DNA of 64,000 nucleotides from Candidatus Nitrosotenuis cloacae. GTDB lineage: Archaea > Thermoproteota > Nitrososphaeria > Nitrososphaerales > Nitrosopumilaceae. Below, piece by piece: positions 7,241-16,560 of this stretch. The stretch is from contig NZ_CP011097.1 of NCBI RefSeq assembly GCF_000955905.1, positions 124,001 to 188,000 on the forward strand, read 5' to 3'. Every line of letters starts with the position of its first letter. The first letter of the stretch is position 1. The notes under the pieces were generated by a model. That model worked only from the letters and a program-made list of their open reading frames with translations, had not been told where the DNA came from and did not search any database. The position numbers were made by a program, and so were the translations under genes.

Positions 7241-8644
7241 TTGAAAATCATTCAATCAGCTGACACATTTATGACAAAAATTATGGAGATGAATTCATCC
7301 GAACTAATACAATCAATTCAAACAGGCAAGCTTAGAATATGTGTTATTGGAATAGGAAGAATTGGGCTGCCTACAGCTTTGTCCTTTGCAAACTCTGGCC
7401 TACCAACTACAGGAGTAGATATCAACCCCAAACTTGTCGCAGATATTAATTCTGGATTGTTTCCTCTCAAAGATGAGCCAGGTTATGATGCAATATTTGA
7501 AAATGTTATCAAGGAAAAGAAGTTTATTGCTACAACCAAAATAGAAGAAGGAGTTCCAACATCCGATGTTGTATTGCTGTCCTTGCCAACACCCATGGAT
7601 GAAAATAATGTACCTAATTACTCTGCATTAAAATCAGTGGGAAGACAATTACACGATCTGCTTACTCCGGGTTCTTTAATAATTGTAGAAAGCACGATTG
7701 AGCCAGGTTTTGTAGAAAATGAATTAATCTCTATAGTAGAAGGCAACGATGGGAGATTAAAGGCTGGAAAGAACTTTGGAATTGGTGTTTGTCCTGAAAC
7801 TGCAAATCCTGGACAAATTCTCAATGATTTTGAAAGACTTCCTCGTCTGGTTGGTGCAATCGATGATAAAATTGCCAGTATTATTACAAAGATTTACAGG
7901 CATGTCTTTACAGTCGATTTAATTCCAATGCCTGATTGCAAGACTGCAAATGCAGTGAAACTCACAACAAACGTCTTTCGTGACATTAACATTGCTTTTG
8001 TAAATGAGCTGGCAGTATTGTTTGAAAAAATAGGAATTGATATCATGAAGGTATTAGAAGCCGCAAAAACAAAATACAATTTCCAAGTTCATTATCCCGG
8101 GGCTGGGGTTGGAGGTCCTTGTCTACCTGTCAACTCTTACCAAATGTTGAATCTTGCAAAAAGAGTCAATGAAGATCTCAGCATTGTGAAAGCAGGACGC
8201 ACAATAAACGAGTCAATGCCTGATCATGTGGTTGGGCTGCTCGATGATGGATTTTTAGAAGCGAAAAAAAACATGAAAGACTCAGAAATACTAATTCTGG
8301 GCATATCGTACAAGCCTGATGTGAAAGACATTCAATTAACGCCCGCAGAATCTATTGCAAAAAAACTGCAAATCAATGGTGCAAGAGTAAAAATCTATGA
8401 TCCATATTTTAAATCCTCTGAAATATTTGGAATAAAAACTGAAAATAATTTGGTTGATGCATTAACAAACACTGATGCTGTTGTAATTGTTACTGCGCAT
8501 AAAGAATTTCATGACCTAGAGCCTACATTCCTAAGCACAAAGATGAGAACACCAATAGTAGTCGACTCAAGAGGAGTAATGGATCAACACGCGGCAAAAA
8601 AAGCAAACCTGATATTTAGAGGTCTAGGCCGTGGCAAGATCTAA
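7241..8644 (+). CDS. UDP-N-acetyl-hexosamine (ManNAc/GlcNAc) 6-dehydrogenase, UGDH family
   Basis: A 467-aa NAD-dependent UDP-sugar 6-dehydrogenase producing a UDP-hexuronic or UDP-N-acetylhexosaminuronic acid. Domains: Rossmann GIGRIG (37-42), the central helical domain with catalytic Lys240 in ANAVKLTTN, the catalytic Cys294 in GVGGPCLPVN, and a C-terminal UDP-binding domain starting near LGISYKPDVKDIQ. CPETANPG (184-191) is closer to the WecC/WbpA (UDP-ManNAc/GlcNAc) type than to UDP-glucose dehydrogenase. The TTG at 7241 is upstream of in-frame ATGs at 7271, 7283 and 7289, so the true start may be later; the Rossmann strand starts only near residue 31. The next gene overlaps by 14 bp, suggesting an operon. 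Confidence 0.85.
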   Translation: MKIIQSADTFMTKIMEMNSSELIQSIQTGKLRICVIGIGRIGLPTALSFANSGLPTTGVDINPKLVADINSGLFPLKDEPGYDAIFENVIKEKKFIATTKIEEGVPTSDVVLLSLPTPMDENNVPNYSALKSVGRQLHDLLTPGSLIIVESTIEPGFVENELISIVEGNDGRLKAGKNFGIGVCPETANPGQILNDFERLPRLVGAIDDKIASIITKIYRHVFTVDLIPMPDCKTANAVKLTTNVFRDINIAFVNELAVLFEKIGIDIMKVLEAAKTKYNFQVHYPGAGVGGPCLPVNSYQMLNLAKRVNEDLSIVKAGRTINESMPDHVVGLLDDGFLEAKKNMKDSEILILGISYKPDVKDIQLTPAESIAKKLQINGARVKIYDPYFKSSEIFGIKTENNLVDALTNTDAVVIVTAHKEFHDLEPTFLSTKMRTPIVVDSRGVMDQHAAKKANLIFRGLGRGKI

Positions 8645-9848
8645 AATAACACTTGAACCAAATTCGATAAAAAACATATTAACACTGAGATACAACCCAA
8701 TAAAAACATCACAAATTCCGAAAAAAACTTGGCAAGACTTTGTAGAAAAACCAACAACACAAAATGTTGCTCAACATGTGGAACACTTGATAATCTCAAA
8801 CATAAAAAAATCAATCAAAAATTCCAAGACAACAAAGGCATCAATAGCACTTAGTAGTGGCGTGGATTCCACACTTGTTTTATCTCTTCTAAAAAAAACC
8901 TGCCCTGATGTACAAATAAATGCAATTTCGATAAAATTCGCTGAAAGTATAGATGAATCAAAACACGCTGCAAGAATTTCAGAAAGATTTGATGCTTTAC
9001 ACCATGTAGTCTATATTGAAAACTATCTCAAAGAACTCCCAACTGCAATTAGCATAATTAGGCAGCCTTTTTGGGATCTTCATTGGTACTATGTGGTAAA
9101 AAAATCAAAGACTCTGGGTAAACTACTTGTTTCTGGAGATGGTGGCGACGAATTATTTGGGGGTTATACATTTAGATATGAAAAATTTCTGTCTCTGACA
9201 AAAAGAAATTCATCAGCACTTGCAAAGACAAAGGCATACTTGCTATGTCATGAAAGAGATTGGGTGCCAGATCAACAAAAAATCTTTGCAAATAAATTAC
9301 AGTTCTCTTGGGATGACATCTATTCAAGAGTTCTATCATATTTTGACAATCCACTGCATCCAATATCTCAAGTCTTTCTGGCAGACTTTAATGGCAAGCT
9401 GCTATACAATTGGGTACCGCTAAATACGAAAATTCATGAACATTTTGGAGTTAAACCCATAACGCCAATTCTATCAAAAGAGACAATTGATTATGCAACC
9501 CACTTGCCAATAGGGCTAAAATATGATCCAAAAAATAATCTTGGTAAGCTTTTGTTAAGAGAAATAATCCACAAGTACTCTCTTGAAAAACTACTCATAA
9601 AGAAAAAACAAGGATTTTCAGTTGATACTACAAATCTATGGAAATCTCATGGGTACGAGCTATGTGATAATTATCTGTCTGATGCTAGAATAGTCAGACA
9701 AAAATGGATTAATGACTCTTGGATTCAAAAACACTTACAAAAGAATTTGGATGCAAGATATGTCAATAAATTTTTGGGGTTACTGGCACTTGAGATCTGG
9801 TATAGAATTTTTGTTACCAAGGAAATGAGACCCAGTCACACACTATAA
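8631..9848 (+). CDS. asparagine synthetase-like amidotransferase lacking the glutaminase domain
   Basis: A 405-aa protein homologous to the C-terminal synthetase half of AsnB. The ATP pyrophosphatase loop SSGVDST (75-81) and the signature GDGGDELFGGY (169-179) are intact. The N-terminal Ntn glutaminase domain, which needs Cys at position 2, is missing: the first 65 residues are a short unrelated leader. Such proteins in glycan loci can amidate the carboxyl of a uronic acid, using free ammonia or a partner glutaminase. This gene directly follows the UDP-uronate-forming dehydrogenase, with a 14-bp overlap and a GTG start, so it may produce an amidated hexuronic sugar, which is an inference. Confidence 0.75.
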   Translation: MARSKITLEPNSIKNILTLRYNPIKTSQIPKKTWQDFVEKPTTQNVAQHVEHLIISNIKKSIKNSKTTKASIALSSGVDSTLVLSLLKKTCPDVQINAISIKFAESIDESKHAARISERFDALHHVVYIENYLKELPTAISIIRQPFWDLHWYYVVKKSKTLGKLLVSGDGGDELFGGYTFRYEKFLSLTKRNSSALAKTKAYLLCHERDWVPDQQKIFANKLQFSWDDIYSRVLSYFDNPLHPISQVFLADFNGKLLYNWVPLNTKIHEHFGVKPITPILSKETIDYATHLPIGLKYDPKNNLGKLLLREIIHKYSLEKLLIKKKQGFSVDTTNLWKSHGYELCDNYLSDARIVRQKWINDSWIQKHLQKNLDARYVNKFLGLLALEIWYRIFVTKEMRPSHTL

Positions 9849-9853
9849 GAGTT

Positions 9854-10915
9854 TTAATTTTTTGATATGTGTTTTTGTACTATATCGACGAATCTTTTTG
9901 CCATTTTCTCCCAACTAAACTCCGTCTCTACGAATTGTCTTCCCTTTTCGCCAAATTCTTGAGCAAGCTTTTTGTCATTTAACAAAAGAGTTATCTTTTC
10001 AATCCATGCTTTATGATCGCCTCTTTCAATCAAAAATCCAGCTTCTCCATCCTTCATTAATTCTGGAATGCCTCCGGAATTTGTAGCAATTACTGGTTTT
10101 TTCATAAGCTGTGCCTCTTGTAGTGTCAAAGGAGACATGTCGATTCCACTTGGAAGTGCATACACATCAAGTGCTGCAATGTATTGCCTTACCTGATCTG
10201 GATATTGAAGGGCACCGAGCCATCGAAAGTTCTTGCATTTATCCAAAACGTCAGTTATCTTTTGTCTATATGGCCCATCCCCCGCCCAGTAAAAAGTAAT
10301 GTCTGGCAGTGATTCAATTACATTTTTGAGTGTAAGAATTTCTTGTGTTTTCCCCCAAATCCATGCTCCCTGTAGTAATCCTACACACGGATGATCCAAT
10401 TTCATCCCTTCAATTGGATACCATCGTGAAGCATCAATTCCGCCATACAAAACTTCGGTCTTCTTTTGTGGATAATGTTCCTTTACAATATCATCCAGAT
10501 ATCTGCAAATTGGCATAATCATCGTCGTTTTTTCAAAACATTTTTCTGCAATCTTATTCCACTGGTAGAGAGCAATCCTTCTGGACAGAGTTTTGTATAA
10601 TGTCTGTTTTGCCCATTTCATCTCACTCCAATAATCCCCTCTCAGAAGCATGTATGTTGGTATACCACTTTCTACTGCAGCCAAAGAAAAATGCCTTTGT
10701 CTGTCAACAAAAATCGCATCTGGTCCAAAATCCTTAATCAGACGATTGAATTTGGCTCTAGATTGAAACCAATTTCTAATATTCCGGCTAGGGAAACCGT
10801 CTTGAATATCTATGTCGTGAACTAACATATACTCTACATCGAATTTTGTCAAGGCGTCTCCAAATTCTTCTAAATGAAAAAATTTTGATTTAGATCCGGC
10901 TATGAGAATCTTCAA
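9854..10915 (-). CDS. GT4 family glycosyltransferase
   Basis: A 353-aa GT-B enzyme. The donor domain shows VGLLQGAWIWGKTQE, FYWAGDGPYR, then ALPSGIDMSPLTLQEAQLMK, where the EX7E first acid is replaced by Asp, and PVIATNSGGIPELM. A close paralogue lies at 12064-13131 with the same motifs (RGDYW, IWGK, TFYWAGDGPYR, SGMDMSPHSLLEA), so the pair arose by duplication around the methyltransferase gene between them. The start is TTG, with no Shine-Dalgarno site. It converges with the preceding gene with a 5-bp gap. Sugar specificity is unknown. Confidence 0.85.
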   Translation of the reverse strand: MKILIAGSKSKFFHLEEFGDALTKFDVEYMLVHDIDIQDGFPSRNIRNWFQSRAKFNRLIKDFGPDAIFVDRQRHFSLAAVESGIPTYMLLRGDYWSEMKWAKQTLYKTLSRRIALYQWNKIAEKCFEKTTMIMPICRYLDDIVKEHYPQKKTEVLYGGIDASRWYPIEGMKLDHPCVGLLQGAWIWGKTQEILTLKNVIESLPDITFYWAGDGPYRQKITDVLDKCKNFRWLGALQYPDQVRQYIAALDVYALPSGIDMSPLTLQEAQLMKKPVIATNSGGIPELMKDGEAGFLIERGDHKAWIEKITLLLNDKKLAQEFGEKGRQFVETEFSWEKMAKRFVDIVQKHISKN

Positions 10916-11014
10916 TTTGCTTTATTGTATGTATTCATAATTATATGTGAAGTTGAACAATTAAAATTCACTTAATACAATTAATTTTTATTTAAGCCAG
11001 CAAAGTGAAGCGTC

Positions 11015-12058
11015 ATGAAAGAAAGCCTAGTAGACCAAATAATTTGCCCCCTATGTAATTCTGATTTTACGATCCAAATCAAAGCAAAAAAAGACCAAGA
11101 GATAATCACAGGTTTATTACGCTGTTCTAGAGGACATACATTCAAAATCATCCGTGGTATTCCAAGATTAGTAGTAGACGAAACAAAAGGATTCACTAAA
11201 ACTGAGGCTGCGTTTTCATCAAAATGGAAGAAATATAACAAATCGTATCATGAAAAAAAATGGTACGAATTTCAACAAAATTGGTTTTTAGACAGATTTG
11301 GTTGGAAGACTCTGAACAAATTTAACGATTTTCTAAAAACACGTAATAAAATATTAGATGCAGGTACAGGATTGGGAAATAGTGCAAAACTTTTTTCATC
11401 AAATTCCAACTCAGAGGTTTTTGCAGTTGATGCAAGTGATAGCATAGAATTTGCTTACAAAAAATATGGAGGCAAATCCAATATTCACTTTTTGCAGGCT
11501 GATATTAGAAAATTACCTTTTAAGAAAAAATTCTTTGATTTTATTTGTTCAGATCAAGTTCTTCATCATACCAAGGACACTGAATCATCATTCAAATTCC
11601 TTACAAAATTGTTGAAGTCTGATGGCCAGATCTCAATCTATGTTTATAAGAAAAAGGCACCAATGAGAGAATTTGCCGATGATTATATTCGTCAATTCAC
11701 TACAAACATGAGTGAAAAAGAATGTGTTGAATTTTCAAAGGATATGACAAACCTGGGTAAAGTGTTGTCCAACTTGAAGGCAAAAATCAAAATTCCGCGT
11801 GATATACCAATACTACAAATCAAAGCGGGAACCTATGATGTTCAGCGGTTCATTTATTGGTATTTCTTGAAGTGTTTCTGGGCCGAAGATGAGAATTTTG
11901 AACGCAGTGTTGGAGTAAACTATGATTGGTATTTCCCAAAATTTGCATACAGACACACATCTGATGAAGTAAAAAAATGGTTTAAAGACATGGGACTAAA
12001 AATTATTCATTTCAACGAAATGGAAAGTGGGATAAACATAACCGGTAAAAAGTTGTAG
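11015..12058 (+). CDS. class I SAM-dependent methyltransferase with zinc-knuckle N-terminus
   Basis: A 347-aa protein. Residues 8-50 form a Trm112-like zinc knuckle (Cys11-x2-Cys14 and Cys37-x3-His41), followed by a Rossmann methyltransferase with motif I ILDAGTGLGNSA (about 112-123), an acidic VDASD strand and the motif IV region DFICSDQVLHH. The C-terminal extension of about 140 aa is Trp/Tyr-rich (FIYWYFLKCFW, YDWYFPKFAYRH). It probably methylates a glycan or sugar intermediate. It sits on the opposite strand between two paralogous GT4 genes. The substrate is unknown; the fold is confident. Confidence 0.8.
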   Translation: MKESLVDQIICPLCNSDFTIQIKAKKDQEIITGLLRCSRGHTFKIIRGIPRLVVDETKGFTKTEAAFSSKWKKYNKSYHEKKWYEFQQNWFLDRFGWKTLNKFNDFLKTRNKILDAGTGLGNSAKLFSSNSNSEVFAVDASDSIEFAYKKYGGKSNIHFLQADIRKLPFKKKFFDFICSDQVLHHTKDTESSFKFLTKLLKSDGQISIYVYKKKAPMREFADDYIRQFTTNMSEKECVEFSKDMTNLGKVLSNLKAKIKIPRDIPILQIKAGTYDVQRFIYWYFLKCFWAEDENFERSVGVNYDWYFPKFAYRHTSDEVKKWFKDMGLKIIHFNEMESGINITGKKL

Positions 12059-12063
12059 CTTCG

Positions 12064-13131
12064 TTAATCGTTAAACAAATTATGATTCTTTAATGTTCTG
12101 ATAAAATTCTCAGCTATTTTCTCCCAACTAAAATTTTCTTCCACAAATTTACGCCCCGATATTCCCATTCGCATGGCCATTTCCTTATCACTTATTAATA
12201 ATGAAATTTTTTCACAAAGATCTTTTGAATTCCCCCTCTCCACCAAAAACCCCGTTTCATTGTTTTTCATCAGTTCCGGAATTCCCCCTACATTTGTAGC
12301 AATTACTGGTTTTTGCATTGCAGATGCTTCTAATAATGAGTGTGGAGACATATCCATGCCTGAAATTAATGCGTAAACGTCTATTTCTGATAAAAACTCT
12401 CTTACTTTTTCGGGATAATCAAGGTGCCCAAGCCACTTGAAATTATTGTGTTTGTTTAATGTTGGAAGAATTTTATTTCTATACGGACCATCACCAGCCC
12501 AATAAAATGTTACGTTGGGAAACTTGTCTAATACGTCATCCAGAATGAGCATTTCTTCAGACTTGCCCCAAATATGTGCTCCTTGTAGTAATCCGACCGA
12601 AGGGCTCTTTAGTTTCTTCTTGGATGTATATTTCCATGAATTAACATCTATTCCCTGATATAAAATGGAAATTTTATTTCTTGGGTATCTATCTTTTACT
12701 ATATTTGTTAGATAATTGCAGATTGGCAATATTATGGTGGAATTTTTAAAGCATTTCTCCGCAACTCTACTTCTAAAAAAGAGTTCTATTTTTTTTTGAA
12801 CAGATGAATGAATGGTTTCTTTTGCAAATTTCAATTCTTTCCAATAATCCCCCCGTAAGAAAATTAACAATGGAATTTTCTTCTTAATGACTAGTAAGCT
12901 AAACTGACTGACTCTTTCTGTAAATACAATGTCTGGGTTAAACTCTTTAATCAATTTGACAAATCTTTGTGGCTCCTTTACCCAACGTAGTATTTTTCTA
13001 GAAAAAAATGAATCATCATATATTTCAAGATCGTTAATAATCTTGCATTCTATATTATATTTTGAAAGTGCTTTTGAAAATGGAATTAAATAATCAAATC
13101 TAGTCTTATCTACGGCTATTAATACTCGCAA
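12064..13131 (-). CDS. GT4 family glycosyltransferase (paralogue of 9854-10915)
   Basis: A 355-aa GT-B transferase closely similar along its length to the gene at 9854-10915: LLIFLRGDYWKELKFAKE, VGLLQGAHIWGKSEE, VTFYWAGDGPYRNKI, ALISGMDMSPHSLLEA, PVIATNVGGIPELM. The EX7E first acid is again Asp. The start is TTG. The conserved gene order of paralogue, methyltransferase and paralogue suggests that the two act in successive additions of similar sugars, but that is inference. Confidence 0.85.
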   Translation of the reverse strand: MRVLIAVDKTRFDYLIPFSKALSKYNIECKIINDLEIYDDSFFSRKILRWVKEPQRFVKLIKEFNPDIVFTERVSQFSLLVIKKKIPLLIFLRGDYWKELKFAKETIHSSVQKKIELFFRSRVAEKCFKNSTIILPICNYLTNIVKDRYPRNKISILYQGIDVNSWKYTSKKKLKSPSVGLLQGAHIWGKSEEMLILDDVLDKFPNVTFYWAGDGPYRNKILPTLNKHNNFKWLGHLDYPEKVREFLSEIDVYALISGMDMSPHSLLEASAMQKPVIATNVGGIPELMKNNETGFLVERGNSKDLCEKISLLISDKEMAMRMGISGRKFVEENFSWEKIAENFIRTLKNHNLFND

Positions 13132-13174
13132 TATGATTATGTGATAATTTCGTGAATATAATTAATTCTTATAT

Positions 13175-13675
13175 ATGGGGCCACAAGACATGTTGACCGT
13201 GAATAAGAAATTAGCTTTTCGTGCTTGGTATTACTTTAGAACTGGTTGGGCAACCTACTTTACATTCATTTTTGCCTCTGTTAATACTTTAGTGGTAACA
13301 TATTATTTGGCAATAGAAAAAATCCCGGCATTACAGGTTATTTTCCCAACATTTTTTTCGTACGTTCTTATAGTGACCTTCGCTGGAATTCCACTTTTAG
13401 TTCTTGCTGGATACATTCATTTTAAAAGAATTCCAACATACACTTCCGAACTCGATATAGGTGCAGAATCAAATCAATGGATATTCAAACTTCAACCTGG
13501 GCACCAAATCAAAGTGACATTTCCTATGTATAGAATGATGACTCTGATGTTATTAAAGATCTCAAATAATGAAAAATTAGATGATGAAGAGATAGCCGAG
13601 ATAAAAAAAATCATTAAAGACTTGGAAATTCTAATAGCGGGCGGATATATTGCTAAACCCAAAAATATGAAATAA
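13175..13675 (+). CDS. two-TM membrane protein of unknown function
   Basis: A 166-aa protein with an N-terminal cytoplasmic-looking stretch, two predicted membrane helices (about 27-48 and 54-82), a hydrophilic segment (SELDIGAESNQWIFKLQPGH) and a charged C-terminal helix (NNEKLDDEEIAEIKKIIKD, about 127-148) that may form a coiled coil. I do not recognise the family. Its position among glycosyltransferases suggests a membrane-anchored accessory to glycan assembly. ATG codons occur at residues 1 and 6; the first is only about 40 bp from the divergent gene's start, so either may be used. Confidence 0.65.
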   Translation: MGPQDMLTVNKKLAFRAWYYFRTGWATYFTFIFASVNTLVVTYYLAIEKIPALQVIFPTFFSYVLIVTFAGIPLLVLAGYIHFKRIPTYTSELDIGAESNQWIFKLQPGHQIKVTFPMYRMMTLMLLKISNNEKLDDEEIAEIKKIIKDLEILIAGGYIAKPKNMK

Positions 13676-13738
13676 AGTTTCCTCTATGTAAACGAAATAT
13701 CAGCATTCTCGTATTGAACCTTCAAAAATGATTTTTAT

Positions 13739-14599
13739 CTAGTTATGATAATATATTGCCTGGCCGGTGGGAAGTTTCTGTAACAAACCTGGCTTGTCGT
13801 GAAAGAATTCATCGATTACCATTTTTGTTTCTTCAAATCCCGCATGCCCATAATCGTCAAAAATCATAATAGCACCATGTACTGCTCTTGGATAAAAAAA
13901 CTTTAATGCCTCTAATGTTGGTTTATGTGAATTAAGATCAATATGCAAGTATACTATTGTGTCTGGCGCCTTAGGCTCTTCAAATAATGATTCTGGAATA
14001 TAGCCATTATGAAATATTAAATTATTTTTAAATTCATTTAAGTTTTGCCGAGTAATGGTTATGTCCAGTTTATCATATGACGACGCCCAATAATCTTTCA
14101 TCCCTTTTGGCATGTCTTGATCTCTCATTATTTTCCAAGAATCATAAAGATGCATAGAAAAATTGGAAGAAATTTTTGCATTCCCAACTGCTTCTCGTAA
14201 AGCAAAAAATGCTGTAAAACCTTGTCCAACACCACACTCAACAAAATTATACTCTGTAGTTTTTACAAATCTTACTACCCAATTAATCGCATATGATATA
14301 TTCCAATGTCGCCAAAGTAATTCTTCTGGATGAGAGTAATAGTATCCAAATTGTTTTTTGTCAAACGTCATCTGTTTTATTAAATCTTGTTTTGCCTTCC
14401 TAAAAATTTCTCCTTGATAATTATCGTTCCATGGTAATTCATGATTTGATGTCATGCCCCATCCAGAAAAACGCGGTTTTATTCCATTACTATTCTTAAG
14501 AAAGAATTTTCCAGGTGCAAGAAATGGTCGAAAATAAGGATATTTTTTAACTAATTTTCTACCAGAATCTAATAATTTTCTACGTCTATCTTCAACCAT
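13739..14599 (-). CDS. TylF/MycF-type sugar O-methyltransferase-like protein
   Basis: A 286-aa protein resembling macrocin O-methyltransferase (TylF) family enzymes, Mg-dependent SAM methyltransferases that act on sugar hydroxyls. Visible features are FVECGVGQGFTAFFALREA (motif I, about 118-136), the MHLYDSWKIM segment, HNGYIPESL, and the acidic VYLHIDLNSHKPTLEALKFF plus MIFDDYGHAGFEETK stretches carrying the Asp residues that bind metal in this family. An N-terminal basic segment (about 1-35) precedes the domain. It probably O-methylates a sugar in the surface glycan. Confidence 0.75.
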   Translation of the reverse strand: MVEDRRRKLLDSGRKLVKKYPYFRPFLAPGKFFLKNSNGIKPRFSGWGMTSNHELPWNDNYQGEIFRKAKQDLIKQMTFDKKQFGYYYSHPEELLWRHWNISYAINWVVRFVKTTEYNFVECGVGQGFTAFFALREAVGNAKISSNFSMHLYDSWKIMRDQDMPKGMKDYWASSYDKLDITITRQNLNEFKNNLIFHNGYIPESLFEEPKAPDTIVYLHIDLNSHKPTLEALKFFYPRAVHGAIMIFDDYGHAGFEETKMVIDEFFHDKPGLLQKLPTGQAIYYHN

Positions 14600-14715
14600 T
14601 TTTTTCCGTGTTCTTCTATCGTTTATCTATTTTTCGTAATTAATTTGTCTATTTTACTACGATTTAGAACGCATAGTGTAATACTTTAATTGCCTTTATT
14701 CATCACATGTAATAT

Positions 14716-15399
14716 ATGGATATTCAAGCAATTTCTAAAACCGTTCTTAGAAATTTTAAAACTAGATTTATTGGCAAATCCAAATACGGTAACGAACAAT
14801 GGCAAAAGGCAGATAGTAAGTGGTATGATGAAATTCATAATCAAAACACCGAACTACATGAGAATTTTATGAATTATTTCAACTCTAAAAAAGACATTAA
14901 AACAATATTGGAAGTTGGTTGTGGTACCGGTGTATATCCAATCAAATACAAAGATCTCTTCCAAGATAAAATATACACAGGAATTGATTTCTCAAAAGCA
15001 AACATTGATTTTTGTAGAGCACACTCGAATTTTGAATTCATTCAAGGAGATTTCTTAAAAATGAATTTACCAAACAAATATGATCTGGTATACTCACATG
15101 CGGTAATAGATCATGTTTATGATATTGACGAGTTTCTGCGAAGAATAATTAAATCATGTAAAAAATATGCTTATATTAATTCCTACAGAGGTTTTTTTCC
15201 TGAATTGAATGAACATAATATGCATTGGCGGGATGATGATAATTGTTATTATAATGATTTATCAGTTAAAAAAACAAAAGAAACTTTACTCAAATCTGGT
15301 TTGACTGAGAAAGAATTTCTGATCCGAAAACAAGAAAATATGGATAAAAATGGAAAACGTTGGGATGAGACCGTTATAGAAGTAGTTTTAAATAATTAA
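14716..15399 (+). CDS. class I SAM-dependent methyltransferase
   Basis: A 227-aa stand-alone Rossmann methyltransferase. Motif I is ILEVGCGTGVYP (about 67-78), followed by YTGIDFSKANIDFC and the GDFLKMNLPNKYDLVYSHAV segment. It lacks zinc knuckle or membrane parts. The ATG at 14716 fits the start of the first helix. It is divergent from the TylF-like gene, about 116 bp away, and followed by the sulfotransferase on the same strand. The acceptor is unknown, probably a sugar. Confidence 0.78.
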   Translation: MDIQAISKTVLRNFKTRFIGKSKYGNEQWQKADSKWYDEIHNQNTELHENFMNYFNSKKDIKTILEVGCGTGVYPIKYKDLFQDKIYTGIDFSKANIDFCRAHSNFEFIQGDFLKMNLPNKYDLVYSHAVIDHVYDIDEFLRRIIKSCKKYAYINSYRGFFPELNEHNMHWRDDDNCYYNDLSVKKTKETLLKSGLTEKEFLIRKQENMDKNGKRWDETVIEVVLNN

Positions 15400-15511
15400 A
15401 TTGTGCTATTTCGCCTCTAGAAAATTTGATATTGTTATATTGATTTAATAGTTCTTAACCTAACAATTAGTCACATTTCGCTTTAAATAATTCCAAAAAG
15501 CATTAATTTGT

Positions 15512-16414
15512 ATGAATAACACTAAGTTGTCCCTTCATACAAAAACAAGAAACTGGTTATTAAAACATCCGCGATTGAATCCATACAATATTTCTTTAGA
15601 TAGAACTCTCAGAACTATTACTAGTTTTTTTAGACTAAAACCTGATTTTATTATTATTGGATATCATAAATGTGGCACGACATCACTCTATGATTACATT
15701 TGTCAGCATCCGAATGTAGGTCATGCATCAAGAAAAGAAATACATTATTTTGATTTAGCATATTGGAGAGGTCCAGGTTGGTATCGAACATATTTCCCAA
15801 CTATCTTTACCAAGAAAAAAATAGAAAAAAAAACAAAACATCGATTTACTACTGGAGAAGCATCTCCGTTATACGTAATTCATCCCTTTGCTCCTCAAAG
15901 AATTCATAAATTAATTCCTAATGTGAAAATAATAATACTCTTACGTAATCCTGTAGATCGTGCATACTCTCATTATCAACATGCCTATCTAGCTGATCAA
16001 GAATTTGCTTCTTTTGAAGAAACGATTAATGAAGACGATGATCGATGGAATGTATTCATAAAACAACTTAGTAATGATGAAATTCATGATTATGATGTGA
16101 AATACATTAAAACTCCGTATAGATCGTTTGGAAAATATATTGATCATATCAAATTGTGGTATGAGACGTTTCCTAAGGATCAGATACTCGTTCTGAAATT
16201 AGAGGATTTAGAAAGTAATCTACATGATACATTAAAACAAACTTTTTTATTTCTTGGTCTGCCTAATTTCACAATTAAAAATACCGAGAAAAAAAATGTA
16301 AGAGAGTATGATAAAATGGAAGCAAAAACTAGAAACTTACTGCTAGATTATTATAGACCATATAATAAAAAACTAGAAGAATTTTTAGAAAGGCAATTGA
16401 ATTGGAACCAATAA
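15512..16414 (+). CDS. PAPS-dependent sulfotransferase
   Basis: A 300-aa cytosolic sulfotransferase of the heparan-sulfate/NodH type, transferring sulfate from PAPS to a sugar hydroxyl or amine. The 5'-phosphosulfate loop is GYHKCGTTSLYDYI (50-63), and the 3'-phosphate site is RNPVDRAYSHY (145-155) with Arg145 and Ser153. No transmembrane anchor is present. The gene implies a sulfated surface glycan. PAPS-synthesis genes are not in the window. It lies among methyltransferases, consistent with late tailoring of the chain. The ATG start is preceded by an A/T-rich promoter-like region. Confidence 0.85.
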   Translation: MNNTKLSLHTKTRNWLLKHPRLNPYNISLDRTLRTITSFFRLKPDFIIIGYHKCGTTSLYDYICQHPNVGHASRKEIHYFDLAYWRGPGWYRTYFPTIFTKKKIEKKTKHRFTTGEASPLYVIHPFAPQRIHKLIPNVKIIILLRNPVDRAYSHYQHAYLADQEFASFEETINEDDDRWNVFIKQLSNDEIHDYDVKYIKTPYRSFGKYIDHIKLWYETFPKDQILVLKLEDLESNLHDTLKQTFLFLGLPNFTIKNTEKKNVREYDKMEAKTRNLLLDYYRPYNKKLEEFLERQLNWNQ

Positions 16415-16431
16415 TTTTTTGTATTTAGCTT

Positions 16432-16539
16432 TTATTTGTTATGTGTACAATTTGGGCAAATATTATTTGCATTAACGCATGGATTAGGTGTTGTATAATT
16501 TTTTCCACAAATTATTTTATTATGTAATAAAATAATCAT
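16432..16539 (-). CDS. possible 35-aa Cys-rich miniprotein
   Basis: A short ATG-to-TAA frame lying 21 bp downstream of the FkbM-type gene on the same strand. It carries Cys11, Cys21, Cys28 and Cys31, the last pair in CPNCTHNK, which resembles the CVNCTH of the small zinc protein at 2093-2257. The spacing would allow a single zinc site. There is no Shine-Dalgarno sequence, and at this size a chance frame cannot be excluded. The rest of the 146-bp intergenic region shows nothing else. Confidence 0.3.
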   Translation of the reverse strand: MIILLHNKIICGKNYTTPNPCVNANNICPNCTHNK

Positions 16540-16560
16540 TAACTCGTAACTATTCTCCAA

